35,878 bases of DNA from a virus, in the IMG/VR virus record IMGVR_UViG_3300032323_002093, positions 1 to 35,878 of that record; one strand, written 5' to 3'. Under the pieces are notes generated by a model. The model worked only from the letters and a program-made list of their open reading frames with translations, did not search any database and was not told the DNA's origin. How positions within the stretch are numbered: the first letter of the stretch is position 1; each line of letters opens with the position of its first letter. This document shows, piece after piece, positions 1 to 6,661 of this stretch. The position numbers and the translations under genes are program-made.

Positions 1-1
1 A

Positions 2-52
2 AGCGGCACACAAACTGCTAACCCAGCAAACACTAATACTAACATTCGTTAA
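2..52 (+). CDS. Possible 3' end of an upstream plus-strand gene
   Basis: An open frame enters from the left edge and encodes about 16 residues, ending in NTNTNIR, before a TAA at 50-52. A strong terminator follows ten bases later, as expected at the end of a plus-strand gene. Nothing can be said about function from so short a tail. The frame could be open by chance. Confidence 0.3.
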   Translation, partial: SGTQTANPANTNTNIR

Positions 53-61
53 TTAGGTTAA

Positions 62-95
62 AGCCCCCAAGACCACAAGTCGTGGGGGCTTTTTT
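62..95 (+). terminator. Rho-independent terminator between the left-edge gene and the collagen-like gene
   Basis: AGCCCCCA (62-69) pairs perfectly with TGGGGGCT (83-90) across a 13-base loop, and a run of six T (90-95) follows. It lies immediately upstream of the ribosome-binding site of the next plus-strand gene. That gene therefore has no room for a promoter of its own, apart from one overlapping this hairpin. Confidence 0.85.
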
Positions 96-109
96 GTTAA
101 GGAACTAGT

Positions 110-700
110 ATGCAATATCAAACAATGCCTTTTGGTTGGCCTTTACCAGGATATTTACCACTACCACCAATAATTGATGATCGTGATTTGTTTATAAACA
201 GTGTGGTAAACGGCGGTGCAGGTACACCAGGCCCAGAAGGGCCGCCTGGACCTCAAGGCGAAACAGGTGTAGGAGTTGCAGGAGCAGAAGTAAGCCCCAA
301 TCCAGGAGACTTACTGATACTATTAACTGATGGTACGATAATCAATGCAGGCCCTGTAGTAGGACCAGCTGGACCACAAGGCGACCCCGGACCACCTGTA
401 CCGGGTGGCAGTTGTAATTGTGCTACTACAACAATTACCGAAGACTACTTGGCAACTGAAAAAGACTGCTATATTGGTGCACAGCTAAAAGAGAAGGCAA
501 CGGTTACACTGCCGGGCTCAGTAGCCGCAGGCACCAAGTACACAATCAAATTAGAATTTGGTGCACCAGTGGGTAACCGAAAATTAACCGTACAACCAGA
601 ATCTCCAGCACTAATAAACGGCGTTACTGCAATTACCATGACAACTCCTTATGAGTCGGTTAGTGTAATTTACAATAACGACAACTGGTGGACAATTTAA
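110..700 (+). CDS. Collagen-like phage structural protein
   Basis: This 196-residue protein has two short Gly-X-Y collagen blocks, at about residues 36-55 (GTPGPEGPPGPQGETG and following) and 85-100 (GPAGPQGDPGPP). A Cys pair (CNC) follows, then a roughly 95-residue beta-rich C-terminal domain ending in NDNWWTI. Collagen triplets in phages form trimeric triple helices in fibres or capsid decorations, and the C-terminal domain probably nucleates the trimer. The start is supported by AAGGAA at 99-104, six bases before the ATG. It is followed after 9 bases by the Dps-like gene, so the two are probably co-transcribed. A virion location is inferred. Which structure it decorates cannot be told from sequence. 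Confidence 0.75.
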   Translation: MQYQTMPFGWPLPGYLPLPPIIDDRDLFINSVVNGGAGTPGPEGPPGPQGETGVGVAGAEVSPNPGDLLILLTDGTIINAGPVVGPAGPQGDPGPPVPGGSCNCATTTITEDYLATEKDCYIGAQLKEKATVTLPGSVAAGTKYTIKLEFGAPVGNRKLTVQPESPALINGVTAITMTTPYESVSVIYNNDNWWTI

Positions 701-709
701 AGGAATAAA

Positions 710-1147
710 ATGGAAGACCTAAAAATGGCACTTAAACGTGCTTTTGCAACAACTTATGCGTTTTTGGTAAAAGCCGAAAACTTTCACTGGAACGTAACAG
801 GCCCAGACTTTTTGCAATACCACGAACTATTTGGCAAAATATACGACGAGGTAGACGATGAGCTTGACGACTTTGCTGAGCGTGTTCGCGCAATGCGTTG
901 TTGGGTGCCTGCTAGCTTTTCGCAGCTAGCCGAACACTCTGCTATTGCAGACACACTAGAAGTGTTGCCTAAAAATGAAATGCTGCGCACACTATACGTT
1001 GACAACGGAAAAGTACACGAAGAACTATTAGCAGCCTATGCTTTAGCAGAGCAATATGGTGAACATGGTTTAAGTGCATTTTTAAGTGAGCGCATTGATG
1101 AACATCGTAAACATGGTTGGATGCTTTACTCAAGCATGTCAATGTAA
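710..1147 (+). CDS. dps: Dps-family ferritin-like protein
   Basis: This 145-residue protein has the Dps fold signature: helix A with ENFHWNVTGPDF (residues 23-34), then HELF at 38-41 and DDELDDFAERVRAM (49-62). Dps proteins form 12-subunit shells that oxidise and store iron at inter-subunit ferroxidase sites, and some bind DNA. Aligned by spacing to E. coli Dps, His26, His38, Asp53 and Glu57 match ligands His51, His63, Asp78 and Glu82, but the Asp67 position is Gly42. The ferroxidase site is therefore probably altered. There is no long basic N-terminal tail of the kind E. coli Dps uses to bind DNA. AAAGGA precedes the ATG. The stop codon lies inside the downstream terminator. Dps is an unusual cargo for a phage. 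Protecting phage or host DNA from oxidative damage, or handling iron in the virion, are both conjectures. Confidence 0.88.
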   Translation: MEDLKMALKRAFATTYAFLVKAENFHWNVTGPDFLQYHELFGKIYDEVDDELDDFAERVRAMRCWVPASFSQLAEHSAIADTLEVLPKNEMLRTLYVDNGKVHEELLAAYALAEQYGEHGLSAFLSERIDEHRKHGWMLYSSMSM

Positions 1148-1183
1148 AAAAGCCCCTGGCCAGCAATGACCAGGGGCTTTTTT
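1146..1183. terminator. Bidirectional terminator between convergent operons
   Basis: A perfect 14-bp stem, AAAAAAGCCCCTGG (1146-1159) with CCAGGGGCTTTTTT (1170-1183), has a 10-base loop and gives a T-run on either strand. It separates the plus-strand Dps gene, whose stop it overlaps, from the minus-strand gene ending at 1185. It should end transcription from both sides. Confidence 0.93.
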
Positions 1184-1184
1184 A

Positions 1185-1547
1185 TTATACGTTATAAGTA
1201 CCAAAACCACTAACAAAAGTATTAACTATGCTAGCATCTTTTAATGTTATAGCAAAAGTAACTGTTGAATTAGCAGTGTCCAGGTTTCTAGATATAATTA
1301 TATCTGTTGCTCGGGTATCTCCGGCAGGTACTGTGGTATAGGTTTGATGCGCTCTAGATAAAATAGAAAATAATAGATCGCGAATATCGTTGGTAATAAC
1401 GCTGTCATTGCCGTTGGCACCAACATATGCAGCAACGTTAGCTTTTGGTACCCAAAATCCTTCGCCGGAAGTAGTTGAGCTAGCTTGAATTCCTGCACCG
1501 GCACCTAACCAGGTAGATATTGTAGTATTTAATGGATGTAAAGGCAT
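1185..1547 (-). CDS. Hypothetical protein, last gene of the minus-strand late operon
   Basis: This is a 120-residue protein that I do not recognise. It has no signal peptide or membrane segment. The first 45 residues are rich in Gly, Ser and Thr. The rest reads as alternating strand-forming residues (TVTFAITLKDASIVNTFVSGFG) with one helix around INDIRDLLFSIL-like residues in the middle, suggesting a small alpha/beta or virion-associated fold. GGAAGAA seven bases or so upstream supports the ATG at 1547. It ends two bases from the shared bidirectional terminator. A minor structural role is possible but unsupported. Confidence 0.6.
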   Translation of the reverse strand: MPLHPLNTTISTWLGAGAGIQASSTTSGEGFWVPKANVAAYVGANGNDSVITNDIRDLLFSILSRAHQTYTTVPAGDTRATDIIISRNLDTANSTVTFAITLKDASIVNTFVSGFGTYNV

Positions 1548-1569
1548 AAATTTCTTCCAATAGATTTAT

Positions 1570-2208
1570 TTAATCAGCAGTATCTTCGGTACTATCTTCG
1601 TCGTCTACATCTTCATAGTCAACCATGTCTTCTGGTGCTAGTTCGTGGAATACTAGTACTAAAATATCGCGATATGGTTGTTCTACTAAGTGCAAGTCTA
1701 GTAGATAAGTGTCTAAGTGATTGTTTCGTAACAGCTGTGCATGGTACATAAACTGACCAAAAGCATCTAGCTGTTCTGAAATGTTTTCATTGGCATAGTC
1801 TTCCAGTGTTTGTGCAGCGGCCATTAGCATTATGTGCGGAATCTGCGATTTGGTTACTGTGACCAGGTGCAGGGCTTTGGCTTCACGTGCACGCATAATT
1901 TGATTACGCTTTGCTGTGCTCCACGAGTAGCCACCGTCTCCGCCCCACAAATCCCAAGCTACTCTGCCCTTGCTTGGAAAACCTTCCTCACCACTACGAA
2001 AGCCAGTTGCTTTTTTATCTGGTTCGTGGCGACTAAAGAAACTGTACATTCTTAGTACCACACTCTCCGACAGTGGCTCGCGATCTTTTAGTTGATTAGC
2101 TCTGGCCAAACCAACTAGTGTACCACCAGGCTCGCCTTCTTCTTTCCACTTTAAGGCACGTTTAGCGGCAGTTGCCATGCCGGTTGTTGGTTTGTATGTT
2201 TTTGCCAT
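1570..2208 (-). CDS. Conserved phage protein with a WDLWGGD-type domain
   Basis: This is a 212-residue cytoplasmic protein. The N-terminal 95 residues carry a dense set of conserved-looking motifs: GMATAAKRALKWK, GLARANQL, SFFSRHE and GRVAWDLWGGDGG. I have met this combination in phage proteins, sometimes near or fused to head-maturation proteins, but I know of no assigned biochemical activity. The middle is helical, and the C-terminal 25 residues are very acidic (ending DEDSTEDTAD). I place the start at the ATG at 2208, one base after the phoH stop. An in-frame extension to 2259 would run into the end of phoH and has no better ribosome site. No strong Shine-Dalgarno is visible, so translation is probably coupled to phoH. 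Confidence 0.75.
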   Translation of the reverse strand: MAKTYKPTTGMATAAKRALKWKEEGEPGGTLVGLARANQLKDREPLSESVVLRMYSFFSRHEPDKKATGFRSGEEGFPSKGRVAWDLWGGDGGYSWSTAKRNQIMRAREAKALHLVTVTKSQIPHIMLMAAAQTLEDYANENISEQLDAFGQFMYHAQLLRNNHLDTYLLDLHLVEQPYRDILVLVFHELAPEDMVDYEDVDDEDSTEDTAD

Positions 2209-2209
2209 A

Positions 2210-2965
2210 TTAATTTCTATAAGCCATAATAATTTGTTTACACATCTTTGAACGAACAATGTCTTCGTCTAAGAATTCCACGACCTCAATGCCGTCAATG
2301 TGCTCTAGTCGCTCAACTGCGTCTTCTAGTCCTGAATCAGGAATGTCTGACTGTTCGGTATCGCCTGAAAAAATCATTTTGCAGTTTTTGCCTATTCGAC
2401 TAAGCAGCATTTTCATTTCTTCACGGGTGCAGTTTTGTGCTTCGTCCACTAACACAATGCAGTTGTCAAACGTAGTGCCACGTAAAAATCCCAGCGGAGT
2501 AGGGTCAATGTCCTTGGACTTTAAGCAATACTCATAGAATCCTTTACCTAGTGCCTTTGTAAAAATTGCGTCAAAAGGCAACAGGTACGGTGCGTACTTT
2601 TCTTCTAACGTACCTGGCAAAAATCCAAGCCCACGTCCAGTTTCAATGTTTGGTCTGGTTAAAATAACTTTATCAACACGTTTATAGTATAATTCTCGGG
2701 CAGCGTAATTAGCTGCAATATAAGTTTTACCAGTTCCTGCACTACCTATTCCAAATATAACGTCATTGTTCTCAATTGCATCTAAATATTCACCTTGTAC
2801 AAAGTTTAGTGGTTGAACTTCTTTAAAGGTGTAGTTACGTTGAGGCTGAGGTTCTTCTAGCCCCTCATGCTTACTTTGACGCAGTCTAGACTTTTCTGCC
2901 TGTGAAGGCTGTGTAGACTTTTTTGCTGGAAAGGTGCGATGTGATTTACCACTATTTCTTGCCAT
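2210..2965 (-). CDS. phoH: PhoH-like P-loop ATPase
   Basis: This 251-residue protein has a Walker A motif GSAGTGKT (residues 74-81), Walker B VLVDEAQN (171-178) and a sensor-like FSGDTEQSD (199-207), the order expected of PhoH. The first 45 residues are basic and low in complexity. PhoH proteins are predicted ATPases/RNA helicases, and phage homologues are common, especially in marine phages. Their role in infection is not settled. I choose the ATG at 2965 because AAGGAAGT sits just upstream. The frame is open to 3034, but that extension would cross the consensus promoter. The promoter at 3006-3034 should start transcription about 35 bases before this start, making phoH the first gene of its own unit with the two genes downstream. 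Confidence 0.93.
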   Translation of the reverse strand: MARNSGKSHRTFPAKKSTQPSQAEKSRLRQSKHEGLEEPQPQRNYTFKEVQPLNFVQGEYLDAIENNDVIFGIGSAGTGKTYIAANYAARELYYKRVDKVILTRPNIETGRGLGFLPGTLEEKYAPYLLPFDAIFTKALGKGFYEYCLKSKDIDPTPLGFLRGTTFDNCIVLVDEAQNCTREEMKMLLSRIGKNCKMIFSGDTEQSDIPDSGLEDAVERLEHIDGIEVVEFLDEDIVRSKMCKQIIMAYRN

Positions 2966-3005
2966 GTACTTCCTTGTTGGTTTATAAAATCCGGGGTAAG
3001 CACTT

Positions 3006-3034
3006 ATTATACCACCCCGTATAGCTGGTGTCAA
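3006..3034 (-). promoter_or_regulatory. Consensus sigma-70 promoter for phoH
   Basis: On the minus strand TTGACA (3034-3029) and TATAAT (3011-3006) are both exact consensus, separated by 17 bases. Transcription should begin near 2999, leaving a leader of about 35 bases. No clear terminator separates this promoter from the preceding gene ending at 3043, so read-through from upstream may also reach phoH. Confidence 0.9.
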
Positions 3035-3042
3035 ATAAAAAT

Positions 3043-3243
3043 TTATTTACCCTGCTTTGGTGGCGGTACTGGTGTACCTTCTAGCTTTTTATGTACAGTA
3101 ATGGTTTTGCAAACTTCTTTTACTTGCTTTGTTTTAGGGTCTGTTTGATCAACACATACACGCTTGGTTTCTGCGGCAGCAAAAACTGTTGGTGGCGCCA
3201 ATAAGCATAAAACTGTTGCTAGCACAATTAGTGGTTGTTTCAT
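3043..3243 (-). CDS. Small secreted Cys-pair protein of the envelope cassette
   Basis: This 66-residue protein has a signal peptide (about residues 1-23: Lys, hydrophobic core, then a VFAAA-like cleavage site). The mature part of roughly 43 residues is hydrophilic, with two cysteines 15 residues apart around a DPKTKQVKEVCKTI stretch, and HKKLEGTPVP near the end. The cysteines could form a disulfide in the periplasm. I recognise similar short secreted proteins, with the same DPKT and HKKLEGT wording, from marine phages, where function is unknown. Its ATG directly follows the upstream stop (TAAATG), and GGAG lies seven or so bases upstream. It is the last gene before the phoH promoter. Confidence 0.75.
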   Translation of the reverse strand: MKQPLIVLATVLCLLAPPTVFAAAETKRVCVDQTDPKTKQVKEVCKTITVHKKLEGTPVPPPKQGK

Positions 3244-3696
3244 TTAAATCTCCGGTTGTGGGGCTTGTTGTGGGGCAGGTTTGCCGTTAATCATTCGGAC
3301 TTCTGCTGTGGCAGTACCGTTAAATCCTGCAGTAGTCGATAGACCTGGATTAAATGTAGGCTCTTGTTTTGGTACATAACTAGTTTTGGCTGCAGCTGCT
3401 GCATTTTCTTGCGCTTGTTTCATTAGTGCTAAACTAGCGTCTACTTCTTCTTTGCTGCCGCCTGCCAACATAATACCAGACAGAGTACCAGTTAAAAATG
3501 TAGCAATTGGTACAATTAACTCAAAAAACTTTTGGTCAATTGGTGAAATAGCATTTAGTGGTTGTGTAACAAAAATAAGTGAATATAATACAACAAACAC
3601 GATTCCTGTTAAGGTAAGAGCTAAGCATACCCCAATAAAGAATTTTAAACGAGCCATTAATTGCTCGTCACTATATAAAAATGTATCACTTTGCAC
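3244..3696 (-). CDS. Two-segment membrane protein of the envelope cassette; holin candidate
   Basis: This is a 150-residue protein with two hydrophobic segments, at about residues 16-42 (FFIGVCLALTLTGIVFVVLY) and 57-78 (LIVPIATFLTGTLSGIMLA), joined by SPIDQKFFE. A Pro/Gln/Ala-rich tail of about 70 residues follows. I chose the GTG at 3696 because AGGAG lies six bases upstream and it overlaps the preceding gene by 11 bases. The frame is open to 3753, and an ATG at 3657 would give a shorter form. Similar proteins with the PIDQKFFEL and TGTLSGIM wording occur in marine phages. The two-segment layout and nearby lysis genes make it a holin candidate, but the long soluble tail and missing experimental relatives keep this tentative. 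Confidence 0.75.
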   Translation of the reverse strand: MQSDTFLYSDEQLMARLKFFIGVCLALTLTGIVFVVLYSLIFVTQPLNAISPIDQKFFELIVPIATFLTGTLSGIMLAGGSKEEVDASLALMKQAQENAAAAAKTSYVPKQEPTFNPGLSTTAGFNGTATAEVRMINGKPAPQQAPQPEI

Positions 3697-3955
3697 AGGC
3701 GGCTCCTGGAGTTGGTGTTGAAACAGTTGGGGTATTAGTAGCTTGTGGGTCAAGACGCGGATCTCGCTGACCTTTAAACACGTGATCTGGACAGGTACGT
3801 GTTACGTCACAGATTGGTCGTTTGCATTGTGGAGTGTCCCAGTTTTCTGGGTTTTGGCAAGGATAGCGAAAACGGTCGCCACCAAAAAATGCTAGTGCAA
3901 CTGGTAGTAGCACTAAAACTCCTAGCCACTTAAATAGTTTAAGGTCAGTGTTCAT
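3686..3955 (-). CDS. Cys-rich membrane-anchored protein of the envelope cassette
   Basis: This is an 89-residue protein. A hydrophobic segment at residues 8-25 acts as signal anchor or signal peptide, followed by GGDRFRYPCQNPENWDTPQCK and four further cysteines. The Cys spacing suggests a disulfide-stabilised periplasmic head. The tail is rich in Thr and Pro. AGGAA precedes the ATG, which abuts the stop of the previous gene (3956). I know of short phage proteins with the same FRYPCQ.PENW.PQCK wording in marine phages, with no known function. It ends inside the start region of the two-segment membrane protein, so their translation is probably coupled. Confidence 0.75.
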   Translation of the reverse strand: MNTDLKLFKWLGVLVLLPVALAFFGGDRFRYPCQNPENWDTPQCKRPICDVTRTCPDHVFKGQRDPRLDPQATNTPTVSTPTPGAACAK

Positions 3956-4534
3956 TTATTTTCCTGCTAGTGGGTTATCGATGGCTTTTTGGATTCTGCT
4001 ATCAACTTCTCTTTTAAGTTGTTCAACCTCTCGTGTAATCTCACGACGAGCATCAGCCATTTCTTTGCGGATAGCATTTACTTCTGATCTGGCTTTATCA
4101 AGATCTTCGCGAACATCTTTTCGTGCTTGACGCATCTCGGACTCGGTTTCACGTTGAGCTGACTTAACGCTACGTTCAACTTGCTCAGTTACTGACTCGT
4201 TTCTACGAATATCTGATTTTAAATCATTTTTAATGTCACGAGTATAGTCGCTGGTTTTTGAACTATTCTCTTCAATAACAGCTAGTCGTTTATCAAACTC
4301 CGATAAGTCTGGTGCTTCATAACTAGCAATTTTCTTTTTCATGTTTTGATAGTCTTTGTAGACTTCAAAAGCACCGTAAAGACCCCCTAGCATTGAGCTT
4401 ACTAGAGTAAAAGCTACCATTAATTTAGCGGGCGTAAACTCGTACCCGCCGATACTAATAACAGTATCTTTACTTGCGTACTGTTTTGCGGCGGCTTCTA
4501 GTTCGTCTACTTTTTTGTTTAAATCTTGTGCCAT
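3956..4534 (-). CDS. Membrane-anchored long coiled-coil protein
   Basis: This 192-residue protein has a short N-terminal helix, a membrane segment at about residues 36-56 (LMVAFTLVSSMLGGLYGAF), and then over 110 residues of highly charged heptad sequence rich in Glu, Arg, Lys and Asp. AAGGAG seven bases upstream supports the ATG. The coiled coil is long enough (about 16 nm) to reach from the inner membrane well across the periplasm if it faces outward. With several Arg/Lys residues on both sides, topology cannot be settled by eye. It lies inside the envelope cassette. Spanin-like, scaffold-like or superinfection-exclusion roles are all possible and none is demonstrated. Confidence 0.75.
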   Translation of the reverse strand: MAQDLNKKVDELEAAAKQYASKDTVISIGGYEFTPAKLMVAFTLVSSMLGGLYGAFEVYKDYQNMKKKIASYEAPDLSEFDKRLAVIEENSSKTSDYTRDIKNDLKSDIRRNESVTEQVERSVKSAQRETESEMRQARKDVREDLDKARSEVNAIRKEMADARREITREVEQLKREVDSRIQKAIDNPLAGK

Positions 4535-4543
4535 AACAGCTCC

Positions 4544-4957
4544 TTATTTAGGCGTATTTTCAAACCGCAAATTTTTAAGATTTTGTAGTTCGCGCTCTAA
4601 TCGCTCTACTTCAATACGCTTTTTTCGTAGTTCTAATTGATAAAGCTGATTACAATCTAAGCGATTTTTAGGGGCACCTATTGGTATGGTAAGTCTACCA
4701 TATACACCAACATCTCTGTTTTGTGGAACAGGAGAAGTAGTAATAGTGTTGTTGTTATTGTTTATAACGCCTACAACACCAAACTCTACATTGGTACTAG
4801 ACCCTATTGCCATTGAACAATCAACTCCATCTGCACGAAAACTATCTGATTGAAAGCTACTAAATGAACCTGGCAACGATAAGTTTAGTGAGTTGGGGTT
4901 GGCTAAAGCAACTGAGTTAAACAGGGTTAAAGTGCCAAGTAATATAAGTCTAATCAT
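4544..4957 (-). CDS. Secreted protein of the envelope cassette with C-terminal coiled coil
   Basis: This is a 137-residue protein with a signal peptide (residues 1-19, ending ALA). A beta-rich middle carries two cysteines (in DGVDCSMAIG and RLDCNQL). A roughly 30-residue charged coiled coil (LELRKKRIEVERLERELQNL) lies at the C-terminus. The stretch NNNNNT is an Asn-rich linker. The ATG overlaps the preceding gene by 8 bases and has only a weak ribosome site, so it is probably translated by coupling. Proteins with the same VEFGVVG and YGRLTIPIG wording occur in my memory of marine phage genomes. The function is unknown. The signal peptide places it in the periplasm or outer membrane. Confidence 0.72.
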   Translation of the reverse strand: MIRLILLGTLTLFNSVALANPNSLNLSLPGSFSSFQSDSFRADGVDCSMAIGSSTNVEFGVVGVINNNNNTITTSPVPQNRDVGVYGRLTIPIGAPKNRLDCNQLYQLELRKKRIEVERLERELQNLKNLRFENTPK

Positions 4958-5330
4958 TTTTTACTTTAGAACATATTTTTGAAGATATTACTGTATCCCT
5001 GACGTCTTCTCTGCGAAGTCGTGATTCAGTGCATATATATACTACTCGTTTAACGTCCTGAAATTTAACGTACACGTTTATCTTTTTAGTTTCAAGGTAT
5101 CTTACGTGTATTATCTTATTTTCTGAAGCAAAGCTTACGGGTTTCCAATCTTCTGTGAAAACCCCTACTTCATAATACTCTACTTCACGACGTTTGTTAA
5201 ATAGTTCCATTTTTGTTTGGGCAACATCCTCAACAAAGGAAGGCCCAAACTTAACATAGGTGGGAGTAAATTGATGTGCGTGTACTGAAACGCTCACCCA
5301 CATCAATGCCAATAGTAATAGTCGAAACAT
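4950..5330 (-). CDS. Secreted single-domain PapD-like (fimbrial chaperone-like) protein
   Basis: This 126-residue protein has a signal peptide (residues 1-18, ending VHA). The mature part alternates hydrophobic and polar residues like a seven-stranded beta sandwich: TKMELFNKRREVEYYEVGVF, then a SENKIIHVRYLETKKINVYV stretch. This resembles the N-terminal domain of periplasmic pilus chaperones. Chaperones of that class have two domains and about 210 mature residues, whereas this has one. Cys100 and Cys120 may form a disulfide. I chose the ATG at 5330. A TTG at 5345 would overlap the previous stop and add five residues. It follows the pilin-like gene by four bases. The chaperone reading is a fold-level impression, not a motif match. 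Confidence 0.7.
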   Translation of the reverse strand: MFRLLLLALMWVSVSVHAHQFTPTYVKFGPSFVEDVAQTKMELFNKRREVEYYEVGVFTEDWKPVSFASENKIIHVRYLETKKINVYVKFQDVKRVVYICTESRLRREDVRDTVISSKICSKVKND

Positions 5331-5334
5331 TGTC

Positions 5335-5826
5335 TTATAGGGCAATACACTCTGCTAAAACAACGGCACGATACTCGCCAGCTGGAAAAGACTTGTTAAA
5401 ACCGTACTGTGCTTTTGAAGTAGCACTAAACCAAACTGTTCCTGGGATGGTTAAGTCAAATTCCGATGTATTGTTATATACACGTTTATTTGTTGTATAT
5501 GCAGACATGCTTGGATTAGTAACTTTACTTACCGCAACACTGCCAGTAAAGTTAACGGCGTCTGTTAGTGATGGACTAGTAGTAAACGAACTTGGCACAG
5601 TAATAAGTGCTTTGTAAAATCCTGCTTCTACAACGTCATAACGAATAACAGGCGTAACACCACCGTCTGTACGGTCAGTGCTTAGTAGTCCTGGTGTTGG
5701 GTTACCAAACACACCAGGTGTATCTGTGTTGATAACACACTTGGGTGTTACCATTCCGCGAATAGGGATTTCTGCGGCTTGAACGCTGGTACACAGCGCA
5801 AGTGCTAGTAGTATAGATTTAATCAT
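5335..5826 (-). CDS. Secreted pilin-subunit-like protein
   Basis: This 163-residue protein has a signal peptide (residues 1-18, ending VQAAE). The mature part is almost all beta-strand and loop. It has only two cysteines, Cys30 near the start and Cys160 at the end (VVLAECIAL), a spacing typical of Ig-like fimbrial subunits that close with a disulfide. The start at 5826 has AAGGAA upstream and overlaps the 280-residue gene by 8 bases. A longer frame to 5928 lies inside that gene and lacks a signal peptide. Next downstream is the PapD-like protein, so subunit and chaperone would be adjacent. No usher is present in the window. Pilin-like is my inference. Other beta-sandwich folds are possible. 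Confidence 0.7.
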   Translation of the reverse strand: MIKSILLALALCTSVQAAEIPIRGMVTPKCVINTDTPGVFGNPTPGLLSTDRTDGGVTPVIRYDVVEAGFYKALITVPSSFTTSPSLTDAVNFTGSVAVSKVTNPSMSAYTTNKRVYNNTSEFDLTIPGTVWFSATSKAQYGFNKSFPAGEYRAVVLAECIAL

Positions 5827-6661
5827 TTTTGATTCCTTGGTTATATTGTTGGTCAACCATCCTGGTATGCAGGCGTTCTTGACTAAAACTGATTCTAGCG
5901 CTATTTCGGCTATCGGGCAAGCGCGCATCCCTGAGCTTTAAAGTTTCCAAATAAACGCCACCGGGTAGTGCACGATTATAGCTGGCTATATTTGGTATGT
6001 TGTTTTGTTCAAACAGTGCGGCCGCTATTGCTTGGTCTGCCAGTGAGTTGGTTGTGTTTCTTTTTAATGTTTGAGCTTTTTTGGTTTGTTCTGTTTGCAA
6101 CATTCGTTGTGCTGCAACACGTTCTTCTTCGGTTTGCTGCCACAATCTTTGTGACTGCTGTTCCGGCACTGATTCTGTAAAGGTTACAGGTTGAGCTGGT
6201 GGGCGATAGTTTGGGCAACTTGGATCTTTGGTTTCACCAAAACAAGTATCGTATCTAAAAGAGTAGTTTACTTGTGTGTTTTCTATGCTTCCAATTCCTG
6301 TAGTAGTTATACTACCAGGACCCCACTGAGTGCCTGGTATATTATTAACTGGCACGGTTTTAACCAGTGTGTTGCCGGGTAAACCAGTCCAATCATCTTG
6401 CGATCTAAAAACATACCCCGGGGTGTTTGCGTTGCGGTTTGCAACTGTTACTAGTAGTGGGTCGCTTGGTAATTTTACGGCAGTATAGCTATATCTAACA
6501 GCATCGACAGTTAAACCAGCAGCTTGTGGTAACACATTAGTCATTACCCATGATAGTCCAGTGCTAGCTGCATTTTGCGTACTGCCAATTACTGTTTCAG
6601 AGTAAGAGTAGGAGCAACAAAGCCAATAAACCGCCAGCGCTAAATAGTGTTTTAGTTTCAT
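5819..6661 (-). CDS. Large secreted protein of the envelope cassette
   Basis: This is a 280-residue protein with an N-terminal signal peptide (hydrophobic core LALAVYWLCC, cleavage near SYSE). Residues 22-140 are beta-rich and contain GLSWVMTNVLPQAAGLTV. A short Cys-bearing segment follows (DTCFGETKDPSCPNY, about 138-152). The C-terminal 120 residues are helical and rich in Gln, Glu and Arg. The sequence pattern matches secreted proteins I associate with marine phages, none of known function. The start overlaps the upstream gene by 65 bases, meaning that two signal or membrane segments are coded in different frames over the same DNA. The ribosome site is weak, so coupling is likely. Confidence 0.72.
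   Translation of the reverse strand: MKLKHYLALAVYWLCCSYSYSETVIGSTQNAASTGLSWVMTNVLPQAAGLTVDAVRYSYTAVKLPSDPLLVTVANRNANTPGYVFRSQDDWTGLPGNTLVKTVPVNNIPGTQWGPGSITTTGIGSIENTQVNYSFRYDTCFGETKDPSCPNYRPPAQPVTFTESVPEQQSQRLWQQTEEERVAAQRMLQTEQTKKAQTLKRNTTNSLADQAIAAALFEQNNIPNIASYNRALPGGVYLETLKLRDARLPDSRNSARISFSQERLHTRMVDQQYNQGIKND

Noticed and set aside
2209-2259. N-terminal extension of the 212-residue protein to 2259
   Set aside because: It lies inside the end of phoH, adds a hydrophobic stretch unlike the rest, and has no ribosome site.
3035-3060. Possible terminator between the 66-residue gene and the phoH promoter
   Set aside because: Only a weak all-A/T stem can be drawn, with no G+C core, so termination is not supported.
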